Shown: in pieces, positions 20,401 through 35,400 of the stretch
Layout of the letters: each line of letters begins with the position of its first letter
Numbering within the stretch: the stretch's first letter is position 1
Assembly (NCBI RefSeq): GCF_028657905.1
Contig: NZ_CP117780.1
Span: forward strand, 124,001-188,000
DNA length: 64,000 nt
Reading direction: 5' to 3'
DNA from: Burkholderia sp. FERM BP-3421
Lineage (GTDB): Bacteria; Pseudomonadota; Gammaproteobacteria; Burkholderiales; Burkholderiaceae
Translations under genes and position numbers: made by a program
The notes under the pieces: model-generated
Database searches by the model: none
What the model was told of the DNA's origin: nothing
What the model saw: only the letters and a program-made list of their open reading frames with translations

Positions 20401-23400
20401 TCCGCGCCAGGTGTCAATCTCGCCGCGCACCCACGCCCCAAGATCGCGCAGCACTTCCGGCGCGCGCTCGGCGAGGTCGTGATACGCCCCGGCGAGCAGG
20501 TGCGCGTGACGCGTGGCGCTATCGTCCCCGGCGCGGCTGACGACGACGCCATGCGCGGCCAGCGTCGCCGCATCGTCGCCCGCGTTGACGCGCGCCAACT
20601 TTCGTCGCACGTCGTCGATATCGGTGGCGAGGAACGCGAGCCGGTGCGGATGGGTCTCGCGCCCGCGATCAAGCGTGAACGCGAGATCCCGCAGCGACGG
20701 CATGGCGGCAGTCGGCGCGGACAGAAAGTCCAGCAACGCGACGGCGATCGCGTCGAGTTCCGCCGGCCGCCGGGCGGACAACCCGATCGCGACTGGACCC
20801 GACGCGGGCTCCGGCACGTTGCCTGGAGCGGCGGCCGGATACGCATCGGCGGCGTCCAGCACGATATGCGCGTTGGAGCCGCCGAGTCCGAAGCTGCTGA
20901 CGCCGGCACGTCGATGCGACGCGGGCCAGTCGCACGTTTCGCTCGCCAAAGTGAACGGGCTGTCATCCAGCTCGAGATAGGGGTTCGGCTGCTTCAAGTG
21001 CGGATTACCGGGAATCTTGCCGTGCTTGAGCATCAACACCGTTTTGATGAACGCGGAAATCCCGGCGGCGGCCTCGAGATGGCCGATGTTTGCCTTGACC
21101 GAACCAATCGCGCAATGTGGCGCCTCGGCGGGCCGGCCGTCGGCAAGCTCGGCGAATGCGCGCACCAGCGCCTTGATCTCGATCGGGTCGCCGAGCGCGG
21201 TGCCGGTACCATGGGCCTCGACGTAGCCGACGCTGGCGGGATCGATGCCTGAACGTCGATAAATATCGACGATGAGTTGGCGCTGCGCATCGGGATTCGG
21301 AGCGGATGGCGAGCTGGAACGTCCGCCGTGATTCTCGCCGCTCGCGACGACGACGGCGTCCAGATGGTCGCCGTCCGCGAGCGCGTCGGCCATGCGCTTC
21401 AGTACGACGACCCCCACGCCTTCGCCTCGGCCGAAGCCATTGGCGCTGCTGTCGAAAGTCTTGCAGCGTCCGTCCGGGCTCAGCATGCCGGCGGCCACCG
21501 CCGCCTCGGTGACGGCGGGATTCGCAATCACGTTGACACCGCCGACGATCGCGATCTCGCAATTGCCGCAGGCCAGGCTCTCGCAGGCACGATGAATCGC
21601 AACGAGCGAACTCGAGCAGGCAGTGTCAATCACCTCGCTCGGGCCGCGCAGGTCGAATTGGTACGACGCGCGGTTCGCGATCATGAAGTGCGCGAGGCCG
21701 AGGTGAGTCGCCGACTCGGCGCCGATCCGGCTCAGCCATAGATCGCGGTAGTCGCTCGTCGTCACACCGACGAAGACGCCGACTCGCCGCTTCGCCAGAT
21801 CGCCGATCCGGTAGCCGGCGTCCTCGACGGCGCGCCACGCGCATTGCAGGAACAGACGGAACTGCGGATCCATGAACTCCGCCTCCATCGGCGTCAAGCC
21901 GAAGAATTGCGGATCGAAGCGCTCGATGTCATCGACGAAACCGCCTTCGGACGGCGTCGTCACGCTGCTGAGCAACGATGCGCGCGGGCCGGTCGCTCGA
22001 CCGACGAGGTCGAGGTTCTCCGTCAGGTTGCGCCAGAATGCGTCGGGGCTGTCCGAGCCGGGGAAGCGACAGCTCATGCCGATCACGGCGACGCGGTCGC
22101 GTGTCGTGACCGGATCCGCTTGCCGCGCGGATTCGCCGGATGCCACGCCGGCAGCCTGCGCGCGACGCGATTCATCGGCCGAATCGCTTACCGACGCAGG
22201 CTCGTTCGAACCCACAGCGGCACGTGCGGAAGCCGGCCGGCCCCCGAGATGCGCAGCCAGCCTGTCGCGGTGAGACGCGACAAGATGATCCGCGACATCG
22301 ACGAGCACCGGATACTCGAAAAACAGCGTTGGCTGCAAGGTCAACCCGACCCGCGCGCCGAGATCACGCGCGAGACCGATCAGGCTGATCGAGTCGTAAC
22401 CGAGATCGAGGAACAGTGCGCCGTCGTCAATCTTGGCCGCGGCGATGGTCTGCTGGGCCGCAACCGTCGCCTTCAGCAGGTCGAGCACAGCCGCGCGCAG
22501 CCGCGTGGATTCCGGCAAGTCGATATCCGCCGCGTGCCCTGCCGCGACGCCGGCATCAGGTTCCGTCTCGACGAAACGGGCATCCAGGGCTCGCACGATG
22601 CGCTCGCGGTCAGGACCCGGCGCGACCAGCAACACACCGTCTTCCGGCGTCGCGATCCGGCACGCGTTCAGCACCGCATCGAGTATCGCGAGACCCTGGT
22701 CCGTCGTCAGCGAATCGAGTCCGGTCCGCTCGCGCATCAGTGCGCGGCGTTCCGGCGCCATCGCCATGCCGCCGTCGAGCCAGAGCGGCCAGCCGATCGC
22801 GAAGCTGCGTCCGCGACGCCGCCCCCCGAGTGCGGCGCGATTGCGCTGCAGGGCCAACTGATTCAAGTAGGCGTTGGCGACCGCATAGGCAGCCTGCCCC
22901 GGGCTACCCAACGCGGACAGCGAGGAGAACAGCACGAAACACTTCAGGTCCAGGTCGCGCGTCGCATCATCGAGATTCGCGCCGCCACGCAGCTTCGAGG
23001 CAAACACGGGCTCCGCATCGACCGCGCGGCCGTGACGCAGGTACGCGTCGCCGATCACGCCCGCGGAGTGGATCACGGCGTCGATACGGCCGTGTTTCGC
23101 CACGATGCTCGCCACCGCGCGCTTCACGTCGTCCGCATCGGCGATATCGACCGCAAGCGCGTCGAGACGCTCGCCCGCCGTGCTCGCTGTCTCACGAAAC
23201 GCCCGCCATGCGGCCGGATCCACGCTGCGCCCGCTGATCGTGACGCGCAGCCCGCGCGCCGCGAGATCGCGCGCCACGTGCTGCCCGATCCCGCCCATCC
23301 CGCCGACCAGCCAGACGACATCGCCGGGCTCGAGAGGATGCGCCGCGAGCACGCCGTCGCGGCGCTCATCGGCCGCCGCGCGGGCGGGGAGCTCGGCCGC

Positions 23401-26400
23401 CGCGACGCGACGCGTCTGTCGTTCGCCCGAGAGCGCGAGGCGCACTTCCGGTTCATCGGCTTCGGGACTCAGCAGTTCGCGCCTCAAGCGCTCGCGATAG
23501 GCTGCGGCTGACGGATCAGCGACGCCTGCCGGTGCATAGAACACGGTTTTCGCGGCGATGCGCTCGTACTCCAGCGCCGCCGTCGCGATCAGCGCTTGCA
23601 GGCTCGGCATCGCTTCGTCGCGGCACGCGTCGTGAACGAGCATCAGCAGATGCACGGCGCGGGTCCCGGCGCCATCCGCGACGGCTCGTATCGCCTCGAA
23701 AGCCTGACGGTACGCTGCCTCGACGCGACCGACGCGCGCCATGCCATCGTCGTCTACGATCGCCCCGCACGGCAGCGGACACAGGCGCGCCGCCGGGTCG
23801 AGATCGCGCAGCCACGCGTGCAGCGCCGTGTCGTGATCTGGTACGAAAAATAGACGATCGACGGCGTCGTCCGCGCGCGCCGTTGCCGGGGCCGGCGTTG
23901 GCGCGTCACGCCAACGGGGCGTGCCAGTCATCACGGAAATCGCGGCACGGCTCGAGCCGGCGTCGGCCGCATCCGGATGGTCACTGGACAGCCAGGGCCG
24001 CACGGAGTAGCCGCGCAGTGACGCCGTGATGCGCCCGTCGGCGTCGAGCAGGTCGATATCGTAGCGATCCAGCATTGCCCGTTCGCCCGACACGCGGCGC
24101 ACGTGGATATACCCGGCATCCGTGGGCCGCGCGTGATCGATCATGCTACCGATCCCATACGGCAGGCGATGCGCGCCGGTCTCGCCGCGTGCCGCAATCC
24201 ATATCTCGACGGCACCCAGCGCCGCACTCAGTATTCCAGGGTGCCAGTGATAGGGCCCGCTCTGCCCGGCCGGCAGCCTGTACGCGGCCAGCGCCTCATC
24301 GGCCCCGTGCTGCAACCATGTCATCACCTGGAACGGTGCGCCAAACGACGAGGTCGCCTCGACGAGCGCGTTCATCGCATCACGCGCGAGACGCGTCGAG
24401 GTACGGCGCAGGATCGCGTCGACGTCGACCGCGCCGATCGCATCGGGCACGGCCTCTTGCGCCCAGCGGCCCACGAAGTGCGTGGTCTCGCGACCGTCCG
24501 CGCCGGTGCTGACGACGCGGCAATGCCGCTCGCCGCTCGCTTCCATCTGTACGGTGATGGGAGCCGGCCGCGCGCCGCCCGGGAGGTCGGGCGCCTGGTA
24601 GGGCGCGAGCCAGAAGATGTCGCGCAGCACACCGCCGCGCGCGCCCACGCGCTGGCTCACTTCACGTGCCATCTCGAGATAACAGGCAGCCGGCAAGATC
24701 TTCACGCCCGCGATCCGATGACCGTCCAGAAAAAATTCATCGCCGATGAATTCGCTGCGATAGCGCAAGTCAGGTCCGTCGACCCGCTCATGCACGAGCG
24801 GGTGTATCGGCGCCGCGATGCGGCGGCGCCGTGCCGGCGCGGAGCGGCAGCCCCGCATCGCGAGCAGTAGACGGCCCTCCTCGTCGAACACGTCGATATC
24901 GTGGAGCATGCTGGACGGGCTATGTTCGCGCGCGCCTTCGCGACCCTGGCGGATCCAGACCCAGCTCGGATCGGACGGTGCGTCCACGATCGTCAGGCTG
25001 TCCATCGCATACGGCAACGGGAGCACATCGGTGCCGGTGCCGAGCACGTTGCCGATGTGGACCTGCAACGCGGCGTCCGTGATGGTCGGCGACAGCAGGT
25101 AGCCGTCGTCGATCCCGGCGGCGCCCGAGCGGCCGACCTGCGCGAGCAGTTGATCGCGGTAGCGATAGAGTTTTTTCAGGCCGCGATGGCTCGGCCCGAA
25201 TTCGATGCCGAGCGCGGCAAACGCGCGGTAGCACTCGGCCACGTCGAGTTCCTCCGCCTGGCGCCGGAACGCGCTCAGATCGAGCAGACATGACGCGCCG
25301 GCGTCGTCGGTGCGCATGATCTCGACGCTTCCGCTGCAATGAGTCAGACGCGCTGCAGCGTCGTCCGGCTCGGCAAGCCGACTCTCGATCACGAAGCGAA
25401 AGCGCGGCGACAATGCCACGGCGGCGTCGCGCTCGAGTCGCACCTCAACGACACGCGGCCCGGCGGCAAGCGACAACGGGTGTTGCCAGATCACGTCGCG
25501 CAGTACGACCGGATCCGTCGCGGGCGCCTCGGGCGCGGCCTGCCGGGCCGACCAGCGCGTCATCTCCCAGTAGACGACGGCCGGCAGCCAGGATTCGCCG
25601 AGCACGCGATGATCTCGCAGGAACGGCTCGCTGCCTTCGAGACGACGCGAGAAGCGCCACACCGGGCCGATCCCGGCCTCCGCCACTTCGAGCGGCGGCC
25701 AAGGATTGCGTTCCTCGCCGGGCGTCTCCACCCAGTAGGATTCGCGTGCGAACGGATAGACGGGCAGACGCACGCGACGGCAACCGCGGCCCGTCCATCG
25801 CGCGGAATCGAGCCGGCCGCCGGCCACGAAGCGCCGCGCCTGCGAGATCAGGTCGGCGTCGCCGACGCGATCGGCGACATGCGGCGACAGCGCCTCGTTG
25901 GCGTCGCCCTGGAACACCGCCGTGGACGTCGATGGCGACGACGGGACGCCGGCGCCGCAGTAGGCGGCGAATTCCTCGACGCTGCTTGCGACGCAGGCCC
26001 AGCGGTAGCGCATATGCCGTCGACCGTCGGCCAGCGTGAAGGCGATGTCGGCGAGCGACAGATCGCGTGCGGCGCCTCCGGACGCGAACGCAGCCATCCT
26101 CTCCAGTTGCGCGTTCAGTTGCGCGTGCGTCTGCGCCGACACCACGAGCAACTCCGGCTGGCCCGGCGCGGACCTCGGGTTCCCGAGCGCGATGGGTGGC
26201 GCCTCGGCGATCACCACATGCGCATTGGTGCCGCTGAAGCCGAACGAGCTGACCGCCGCCATCCGGCGGCGGCCGGTCTCGACGCGCCAAGGACGTAGGC
26301 GTGTATTGACGTAGAACGGGCTGTCGTCAAGCTCGATCTCGGGATTGGGGCGTTCGAAATTGCATGACGGCGGCAGTTGGCGATGACGGAGCGCGAGCAA

Positions 26401-29400
26401 GATCTTCAGCACGCCAGCGATACCCGCCGTCGTCGTCGTGTGCCCGATATTGGTCTTCACCGAGCCGAGCGCGCAGAAGCCGCGATCCCGCGTGTAGCGG
26501 CCAAACGCGTTGGCGAGCGCGGTGAACTCTATCGGGTCGCCGAGTGGGGTGCCCGTCCCGTGCGCCTCGACCATCTGCAGCTCGCGCGGGTCGATACCGA
26601 AGCGATCGTAGACGTCGGTTTCGAGTTCCTCCTGCGAGCGCGCGCTAGGCGCCGTGATGCCGTTGGTGCTGCCGTCCTGATTGATGCCCGACGCGAGGAT
26701 CACGCCATCGATGTGATCCCCGTCCGCGATCGCGTCGCCAAGCCGCTTCAACACGATCGCGCCCACCCCCTCGCCCGGCACAAAGCCGTCGGCACGCGCG
26801 TCGAACGCATAGCAGTTGCCGGTCGTCGACAGCATGCCGGCGCGCTGCGCCTGCTGGTAGAAGCCGGCCGTGCATTGCACGAACACGCCGCCGCACAGCG
26901 CCATGGAGACCTCGCCGCTGCGCAGCGCGGCGCACGCCATGTGCAGCGCGACGAGCGAACTCGAGCAGGCCGTGTCGATCGCGACGGCCGGGCCGTGCAG
27001 GTCGAGGAAGTAGGAGATGCGAGCCGGAATGACCGACACCGCATTGCCCCAGTACGATTGAATGGGCGGACGGGCGCGCGTGTCGCCGTCGGATGCGCCG
27101 GGCCCGGGGAACAATAGATGATAGTCGCCGCCCGAGCAGCCGACGTAGACGCCGCAGCGTCGCTGCTTATCCAACTCGCCGGCGTGGCCGGCATCCTCGA
27201 GCGCCTTCCACGCTTCTTCCAGGAACAGGCGCTGCTGCGGGTCCATGTAGCGCGCCTCGGTCCCCGAGATCTTGAAGAAGAACGGATCGAATGTGGACAG
27301 ATCGTCCAGGAAGCTGCCGGTCTCGCAACGCGCGTCGCCGTCGCCGAGATCCCAGCGCGTCACGGGCGCGATCAGGCTGGTGCCGGACGCGAGGTGGGAC
27401 CAGAATGCGTCGAGGTCGGGCGAGCGCGCGAAGCGGCCGCTCATCCCGATGATCGCGATGTCGTCGTCGCGTACCACGCGCGCGCCCGCGCCTGCCGGTT
27501 CGGTCGCACCGTCCGGCGCGCCGGACGCCGCAGCGTCCCGCGCCGGCAGGTTCGCTCCACGCTCGCGTTCGCGCGGCCGGGGCGCGCTCGACTGGTCGAC
27601 GCGCACGACGATCTTGCCGATATTCCCGCGATCGGCAAGACGACGATAGGCATCATGGACGTCACGGAACGCGACGACCTCCGAAATCGTCGGCCGGACG
27701 ACGCCCTGCTCTGTCAGCGACACAAGCTCATCCCAATACCGCGCGATCTTCCGCGGATCCCGTGCCCCCATGCGCGCGAGATCGACGCTGTAGAAAGTCT
27801 GGTTGTCGGATAGCGACGACAGGTCTATGCTGCGTGCGCTCCGCAGCGAGGTCATCGCGATCTCGATGTAGCGGCCACCCGGTCCGAGAGAGTCGATCCC
27901 CTTCTGGAGTGCATCGCCACCGAGCGTGTTGATCACGACGTCGACTCCACCCGGCGCCAGCCGCGCGAGTTCCTGGGCGAAATCCTCCGTTCGATAGTTG
28001 ATCGTATGCGCGATACCGAGATCACGCAGATAGCGCAGCTTGGCCTCACTACCGGCCGTCGCGAAGATTTCCGCGCCGCGGTGCATCGCGAGTTGCACCG
28101 CGATCAGCCCGGTGCCGCCTGTCGCGGTCTGAATCAGTATCCGCTCGCCGCGGGCGAGCGCGGCCTTGCTGAATGCGTCGATCATCGTGATGCCGACGAT
28201 CGGCAACGCGCAGGCTTCCTCGAAGCTCCAGCTCGCGGGCTTGGCGAATACCTGGCTTGTCGTGCAGATGACCTGCTCCGCATGGCAGCCCTGGCACAGG
28301 CAGACGACCTCATCGCCGGGTCGGAACGTGCTGACGCCCGCCCCGACCTCGATCACGACACCGGCTGCCTCATTGCCCGGCACGAATGGATACGGCGGCA
28401 TGTTCGGATAGAGCCCGCGCGCGCACAGCAGATCCGAGAAGTTCAGCGAGAACGCGCGCACCGCCACGCGTACTTCATCGTGATCGAGCCCACGCGATGC
28501 GACAGCGGCGATCGACAGATCTTCGATCTCGCCGGGTCCATCGATCAGGACTGCGCATATCGACCCTGGGCCGGCGGCCGGCGGCGCGCTCGCCGTTCGG
28601 CTCGGTTCGGATTCGCGCGCCGACAGCGCCGTCGCGGCGGCGCGTGCGGGCGCGACATCGGGCGCGGCCGCATCCGGTGGCGTGCTCGCTTCGGTCTGCA
28701 CGGCTTTCGCAAGCGCCGCGCCGTGTCGCTCGCACAGGTGGGCCGCAAGCCGGCCGACGGTGTTGTGATCAAACATCACCGTCGTCGCGATGCGCAGGCC
28801 GAACAACTTGTTGATCCGGTTCACGATCTGCACGCTGATGATCGAATCAACGCCCTGATCGGCGAAGCTGCGATGCAAATCGATCTCGTCCTCGCGGACA
28901 CGCACCGCGCGCGCAACGTGCTCCCGCAGCATCACCGTCACACGTTCGAGTACATCGCCCGTGGCAGCCCGCGAGGACGGTCCAGCCGCCGCATTGGTCG
29001 CCGTTTCGCACGGCGCGGGAGCTGGCGCCGAGCCGCCCGCCGCCTCGGTCACGCGATGTCGGTTCGTCAGATGCGCGGCGAGCTGCGCGACGGTGTTGTG
29101 ATCGAACAGCTCGATCGTGCCCAGCTGGATTCCCAAGCGCGCATTGAGCCTATTGGTCAGTTGAATCGCGAGAATCGAGTCAAGTCCGATGTCGGAGAAG
29201 CTGCGTTCGTGATCGACATCGGCCGGGTCGATCCGCAGGACTTCCGCGAGCAGCGTCGCGAGTATCGGTTCGAGCGCGGCGCCGGAGCCAGGCGCGGTGG
29301 CGCCCGTCCGCGCGGCGCGGCCGCCGCGCACCGCGTCCGCGCCGCGGGCTTCATCGCGCTCGGCGCGCAACCATGCGCGTTGCCGGCATTGCGCGACAAT

Positions 29401-32400
29401 CACCTGCTGGCCGAGCGGCTGTGCGTCGCCGAGGGGGAACTGCACATCGACAAAGCCCGCGCGCTCGAGTTGGCGCCGCCATTCGAGCGGAGACAAGCCC
29501 GGGCATCCCGGGATGCGCACCGGCTCGTCGTCGTAGCGCCACCAGCCCTCCAACAACCCAAAGGTCAGATGAGAGAACGCACAGTTCTCGCTCATCTCGT
29601 TCAGCACAAGCACGCCACCGTCGCGCATGAACGCCTTTGCATGGCGCAACGTGCGGCCGATATCGCGCGTCGCGTGCAGGACATTGGCGGCGATCACCAT
29701 GTCGTAGCTTCCGAACTTGTCCGCATGCGGATGGTCATCCGTGGTCGGCGCTTCGATGTCGAGAATCGCTGTTTTCAGAAACGGCGCATCTGCTCCGTAT
29801 GTATCCTCGGCATAGAACAGGAACGACTTCGACAGATCGGTATAGCGGTATTCTTCGATCTGCTCGCGCCACGGCAGCAGGTTCGGCAATACCTTGCTGC
29901 TGGTCCCGCCCGTGCCGGCCCCGATCTCGAGAATCCGCAAGCGCACGCCGCGCTCGCGCGCCACGCGATGACGAACGTGGTCGATCACCGCTTCGGCGAC
30001 ACCCTCGTTGAAATAGTCTGCGATCGGATGATTGCGATGCACGTTTTCGACGAGCCGCATCGACGAGTCGGGGAACATCACCGTGGTCGCGGCAAGCTCA
30101 CCCCGCAGAATCGCCGGCAGATTGCGCAGGCAGGCGTCCATCAGCTCGATACCGGCCCGAACGCTTAGATGCGCACGATAATGGTCGCGCACCCTCGCCC
30201 AAGCCGCATGGGCGTCTTCCGTCGCACGCGTTGCGTGGCCTGTCGCTCCGCCCGACACGTCGATCAACGCGTGGAGCTGGAGCTGCCGGCAGCTTTCCTG
30301 ATACCAGCGCTCATAAATCGCGGCGAGGCGACTTCGCGGTCCGGCCCGGTACGCGCCGTCGTGCGTTCGATCGACCGGCAGCGCGTCAAGCGCGCCGAGT
30401 ACCTGGCGCACCATCAGCAACGCCGCGTGCTCGACCACTGGATCGCGCAGGCCGTTGTGCTCGCGCAGCGCGTCGACACGCTGCAATAGCCGGCTCCAAC
30501 CCTGCGCGTCCGGATGCGAACGATGAGCGTCCGTGGGCGTGCCGGCGGGCCGCGCATCCGTCGCCTGCGGCGTGTCGATAGCCGCGCCGCGAGCACGCAA
30601 ACGAGATTCGATGGCGATTTGCCGCATATGATTGTCCTGCATGAATTGAGCCAGTCGTTGCATTGCGGCTTCGGGTTCGACCGATCCGACGCCGGCCGCC
30701 GCCATCCGGCGGCGGTATTCCGGCGTCGCGACGGCCCCGACATGCCCCCAGTACCCCCAGTGGACGAGCTTGACAGCACATCGCCGCTGGTCGGCCAACG
30801 CCATCGCATAGGCATCCTGGAAGCTGCAGCCGGCCGCATAATTCGATTGGCCGGCAGGGTTCACGAACGAGATCGTGCCGGAGTAAAACAGCATGAAGTC
30901 GAGATCGCCGTCGCCGAACACGCGTGCGAGATTCACGGATGTCGCGACCTTGGCGTCGAGCGCGCGCGCGAATTGCGCGTCGCTCATGGCCGCGATGCCC
31001 CGATCGTCGAGCACCAGTGCCGAATGGACAACACCGTGCAGCGTGTCCAGACCCAGCTCGGTGAGGCGATGCCGCGCGCGGCGCAGCGAGGCCGGGTCGG
31101 TCGCATCGGCTTGCAGGTAGATCGGCGCGGGACCGAGCTTGCCGAGGCGCGCGATCTCATCGTCGATCTCGCGATTGCGCGGCTTTCGGCCCAGCCAGAC
31201 CACGCGCGCGCGATAGTCTCGGATCATCGTCTCGGTCCACGTGCGGCCAATGCCGCCCGCACCGCCCAGCACCACATAGTGACCGCCTTGCCGGTATAGC
31301 GTTGGACACGACGTGGGCATGGCCGTCTCGACGAGGCTCCGCGTGAACCAGCGGCCGTCGCGCCAGGCGAATACGACCTTGCCCTCCGCGTTTGGCCAGC
31401 CCGCTGGCGTCGGCAGGTCGGCAAACCCGCCCACATCGAGCAGACGCACGCGCCAATGCCCATACTCACCCGCGAGGCTCTGCGCCAAGCCGATCAGACC
31501 GGCATGCACCGGTGCAATCGAATCACCCGCGCGCACCCGTTGCGTGCGCTCGACGACGAAGGTGCAGTCGAGGTCGACCTGCTCGAAGCCGTGGCCGATC
31601 AGCGCCCGCAACCAGCGAAATACCGCGACCACGCCGTCGCGCTGTGCGTCGATCAGCGCCGCGTCGTCGATGCGCGCAGCGCCTGCCGGCAGCGCAAACA
31701 CCAGCGCGGCGTCGGCGGGCAGCGCGGCCAGCGCCGGACCATCCGGCTCCGAGCGCAACGGCACATAGCGCACGACACGGCCCGCGAAACACGCGACAAG
31801 CTCGGCGGGCGGAACCTCGCCGATGCCGAACAGCACGATGGGCGCCGTCGAGACGCCGGCCTCGCGCCTCTCATCGAGCGGGGTCCAGGCAATCGTCAGC
31901 GTGTGCAGAGGGGCAGTATCGGCGTCATTTTTCTGCTGCGCGGCCATCTCGATGGGGTTTGGCGCGGGTAGCGCTCGGTCTTCGTTCCCCCCGGGCAGCG
32001 CCCGTGTGACGAATTCGCGTATCGCGACCAGCAATGCGCCAGAGGCGCCATGAACGAAGATGTCGTACCGCGCCTCGCGCGCCGTCGCAACCGGTTCGTG
32101 GCCCTGTACCCGCACCCACACTTCCGCTTCGAGCGGCGCGAGCACGTCGACGCGCTCGACGAAGAACGGCAGCTTCTGCCTCGCCGGCATCATCCCGGAC
32201 CACTGCCCGGGGTCACCACCATGACGCCGGACCCTGTCCAGGAGAACGCTCGCCTGCAACGCGCAGTCGAGCAGCGCCGGATGCAGCGGGAACGTGGCGA
32301 GCGAGCTGGACACCGACTCGGGCAGTCGCACGCGCGCGGTCAGTCCCATGTCGTTCCAGCCCGCTTCGACGAGGCCGAGGTAGGTCGGCCCGTACTGGAC

Positions 32401-35400
32401 TCGCCCGGCCGCGATACCGCGATACCAGTCGGCCCCGTCGATCCGGTTTTCGGTTAGCGCTTGCCGCAACGCCTCGGGCGCGATCCACCCGTCCGTGCCG
32501 TCCACTTTGCCGCTTGCCTCAAACGCGAGCGCACCCTCGGCGAACATGACCCGCTCATTCGTCGCGTCATCGACGCCCGTCAACCGGAACGCGACAGGGG
32601 CACGCCAGTCTTGTCCGACACCGCGCGCGGCCAGCTCGACGCACAGCGACAGCGCCTCACCATCGCAGATCACCGGCCGCAACCAGACGACGTGCTCGAT
32701 CTGCAACCTTGCCTCGTCGGGAACGGCCGCATCGGTCATCGCGGCCGCGCGGAGCAGTTCGAAGGTCATCACGGCGGGCAGCACGCGGCGGCCGTCGACG
32801 CGATGGTCGTCGAGGTAGTCGTCGTCGCGGCGCAGCCGGATGTGGACCTGCCTCGAGCCGTCCGTCGCGAGCTGAACGGCGAGGCGCGGCCCCGCCGTCC
32901 CGGCGGCCGTGGACCGGGCCGCGACCTCATAGCGCCGGCGTGCGAACGGATAGGTCGGCAAATGCACGCGGCGCATCGCCGCGCCGGCATGCAGGAGCGA
33001 CCAGTCGACATCGTGCCCCTCGACCCACAGCGCGGCCAGCGCCGACAGATCGCGGCGCGCGAGGCCCTCGGCGATCGCGTCGGCCGCGGCGCCCGGCGCG
33101 GATGGCGCGGCGTCGGGCCGCGAGCACACGATCGCGGCAGGCCACGGCGCCGCCGTCGCGCCCTCTATCGCTTCGGCTGCATAGCGCTCGAGCAGCTCGG
33201 CGGCCTCCTGCGCGCCGGTTGCGATGATCGCGAGCCGGTGCCGCATCGGCTGGCGGCCACGTTGCAGCGTGGCGGCCACTGCGTCGAACGGCAAGTCCGG
33301 ATGCACGACGAGGAACACCGACAGCGTGCGCGCCATCGTCGGCAGCAGCCGTGGTTCGGCGGCCGACAACAGCACCAATCGAGGCTCGCCCGTCGGCGCG
33401 TCCCTATCGGGCGACGCGGCCCGGACGTCGGGGCAGGCCTCGAGAATCGCATGCGCGTTGGTGCCGCCGAGTCCGAATGAACTGAGGGCTGCGCGTGGCG
33501 GACATGCGCCCTCGGGCCACGGCGACGCCTCATGCGGCACGCGAAAGCACGACGACGCCCAGTCGATCGCCGGGTTCGGCGTGGTGACGTTGATGGTCGG
33601 TGGAATCATCCGATGCCGCAACGCCAGTGCGACCTTGATGCAGCCGGCCAGCCCCGCCGCCGTGTCCAGATGGCCGATGTTCGGCTTCACCGAGCCGATC
33701 GCGCAGAATTGCCGAGCCCCGGTCCGCTGCCGATAGACCTCGTCGATCGCCATCACCTCGACAGGATCACCGAGCCGCGTGCCGGTGCCATGCGCCTCGA
33801 CGTAAGCAATCGACTCGACGTCGATGTCAGCCGCGCGTTCGAGGGCCGTCCGAATCACACGGCCCTGCCCCTGCGCGCTCGGCGCGTAGAAGCCGCTCTT
33901 CTGGCGGCCGTCATTGTTGACGGCGATGCTGCGCAGGACCGCGTAGATCGCGTCGCCATCCTCGACGGCCTGCCGCGCGTTCTTCAACACGATCACCGCG
34001 ACGCCCTCGCCCGCCATCATGCCATCGGCATCGACATCAAAGGTCCGGCAATGCCCCGTACTCGAGAAGTTGAGACCCGGCTGGTAGAGAAATCCAGCAT
34101 TGGCGTGCGGGAACAGTGTCGACGCGCCGACGATCGCCTGCCGGCATTCGCCCGCCCGCAGACTCTTGAACGCCGCGTCGATCGCAACCAGCGACGATGA
34201 GCAATTGGTGCCGATTTGCATGCTCGGGCCGGTCAGGCCGAGCTGATAGGAAATCAGCGCCGCCGTCGAGCCGCCCTGCGACATCACGTAGGCGAGGTAG
34301 CGGTCTTGTTGCTCGATATCGGGGGCGTTGTCGAGCAACGTCTGATAGCCGCTGTTGCCGGTCGAGACGAATACGCCGGTGGCGTCGAATTGCCCCGGCA
34401 CATAGCCGGCATCCTCGACGGCCTTCCATGCATGCATCAGCAACTGGCGCGACTGCGGATCGGCGAATTCGGCGAGCTTCGCCGACAGCTTGAAGAAATC
34501 GGCGTCGAAGCGGGTCTTGCCGGGAATCGTGAAACGCGCCGACACATAATCGGGATGGCTCGCGAGATCGGGCGCGACACCCGCTTCGTCGAGCGCGGCG
34601 CGCGTCAGCCACTCCACGCTCTCCCGACCGGCCAACAGGTTCGCCCAAAATTCGAGATGGTCCGCGGCGCCCGGAAATTCGCACGAGATACCGATGATCG
34701 CGAGGCTCTCGTCGTAATAGTCGGGCACGACGGGCGAGGCGCGCGACAACTCGTCAGCCGCCGTCGCGCGCGGTCCGACGGACACCGCCGCGTCGCTCGA
34801 GTCAGGGCGCGTCGCGTGTGTCTCCAGATAGGCCGCGATATCACGCACCGTTGCATATCGGAACAGCTTCGCGGGCGTAAACGCGTGACCGAATGCCTGT
34901 TCGATGGCGCGCGCGAGCAGCACCACGGACAGCGAATCGCCGCCCGCCTCGAAGAAGCCCTGATCGAAGTGCGCCGGCGCCACGCCAAGCACCTGCTGCC
35001 AGAGTTCGCGGATCCGCTGCTGGGTCGCGCTGGCGCCGGCTACGTCGCTATCGGTCGAGGCAAGCACGATCGGCCGCCGGCTCAGCGATTGCCTGTCGAA
35101 CTTCCCGTTGCCCGTCAACGGGAGTTCCGCGAGCGCGACAAAGAAGGCCGGCACCATGTATTCGGGTAATCTGGCGGCGACGAAGGCGCGCAGATCATGC
35201 GATCGCGCCTCATCGTCCGTCGCCGTGTCCCGCGCACGGTAATAGGCGACGAGATGTTTCGTGCCGTTGGCGTGTTCGTGCGCAATGACGACGCCCTGCT
35301 CGACGACCGGGTGCTGATTCATGCACGCTTCGATTTCGCCCAGTTCGATGCGGTAGCCGCGAATCTTCACCTGTGCGTCGTTTCGGCCGATGTACTCGAG

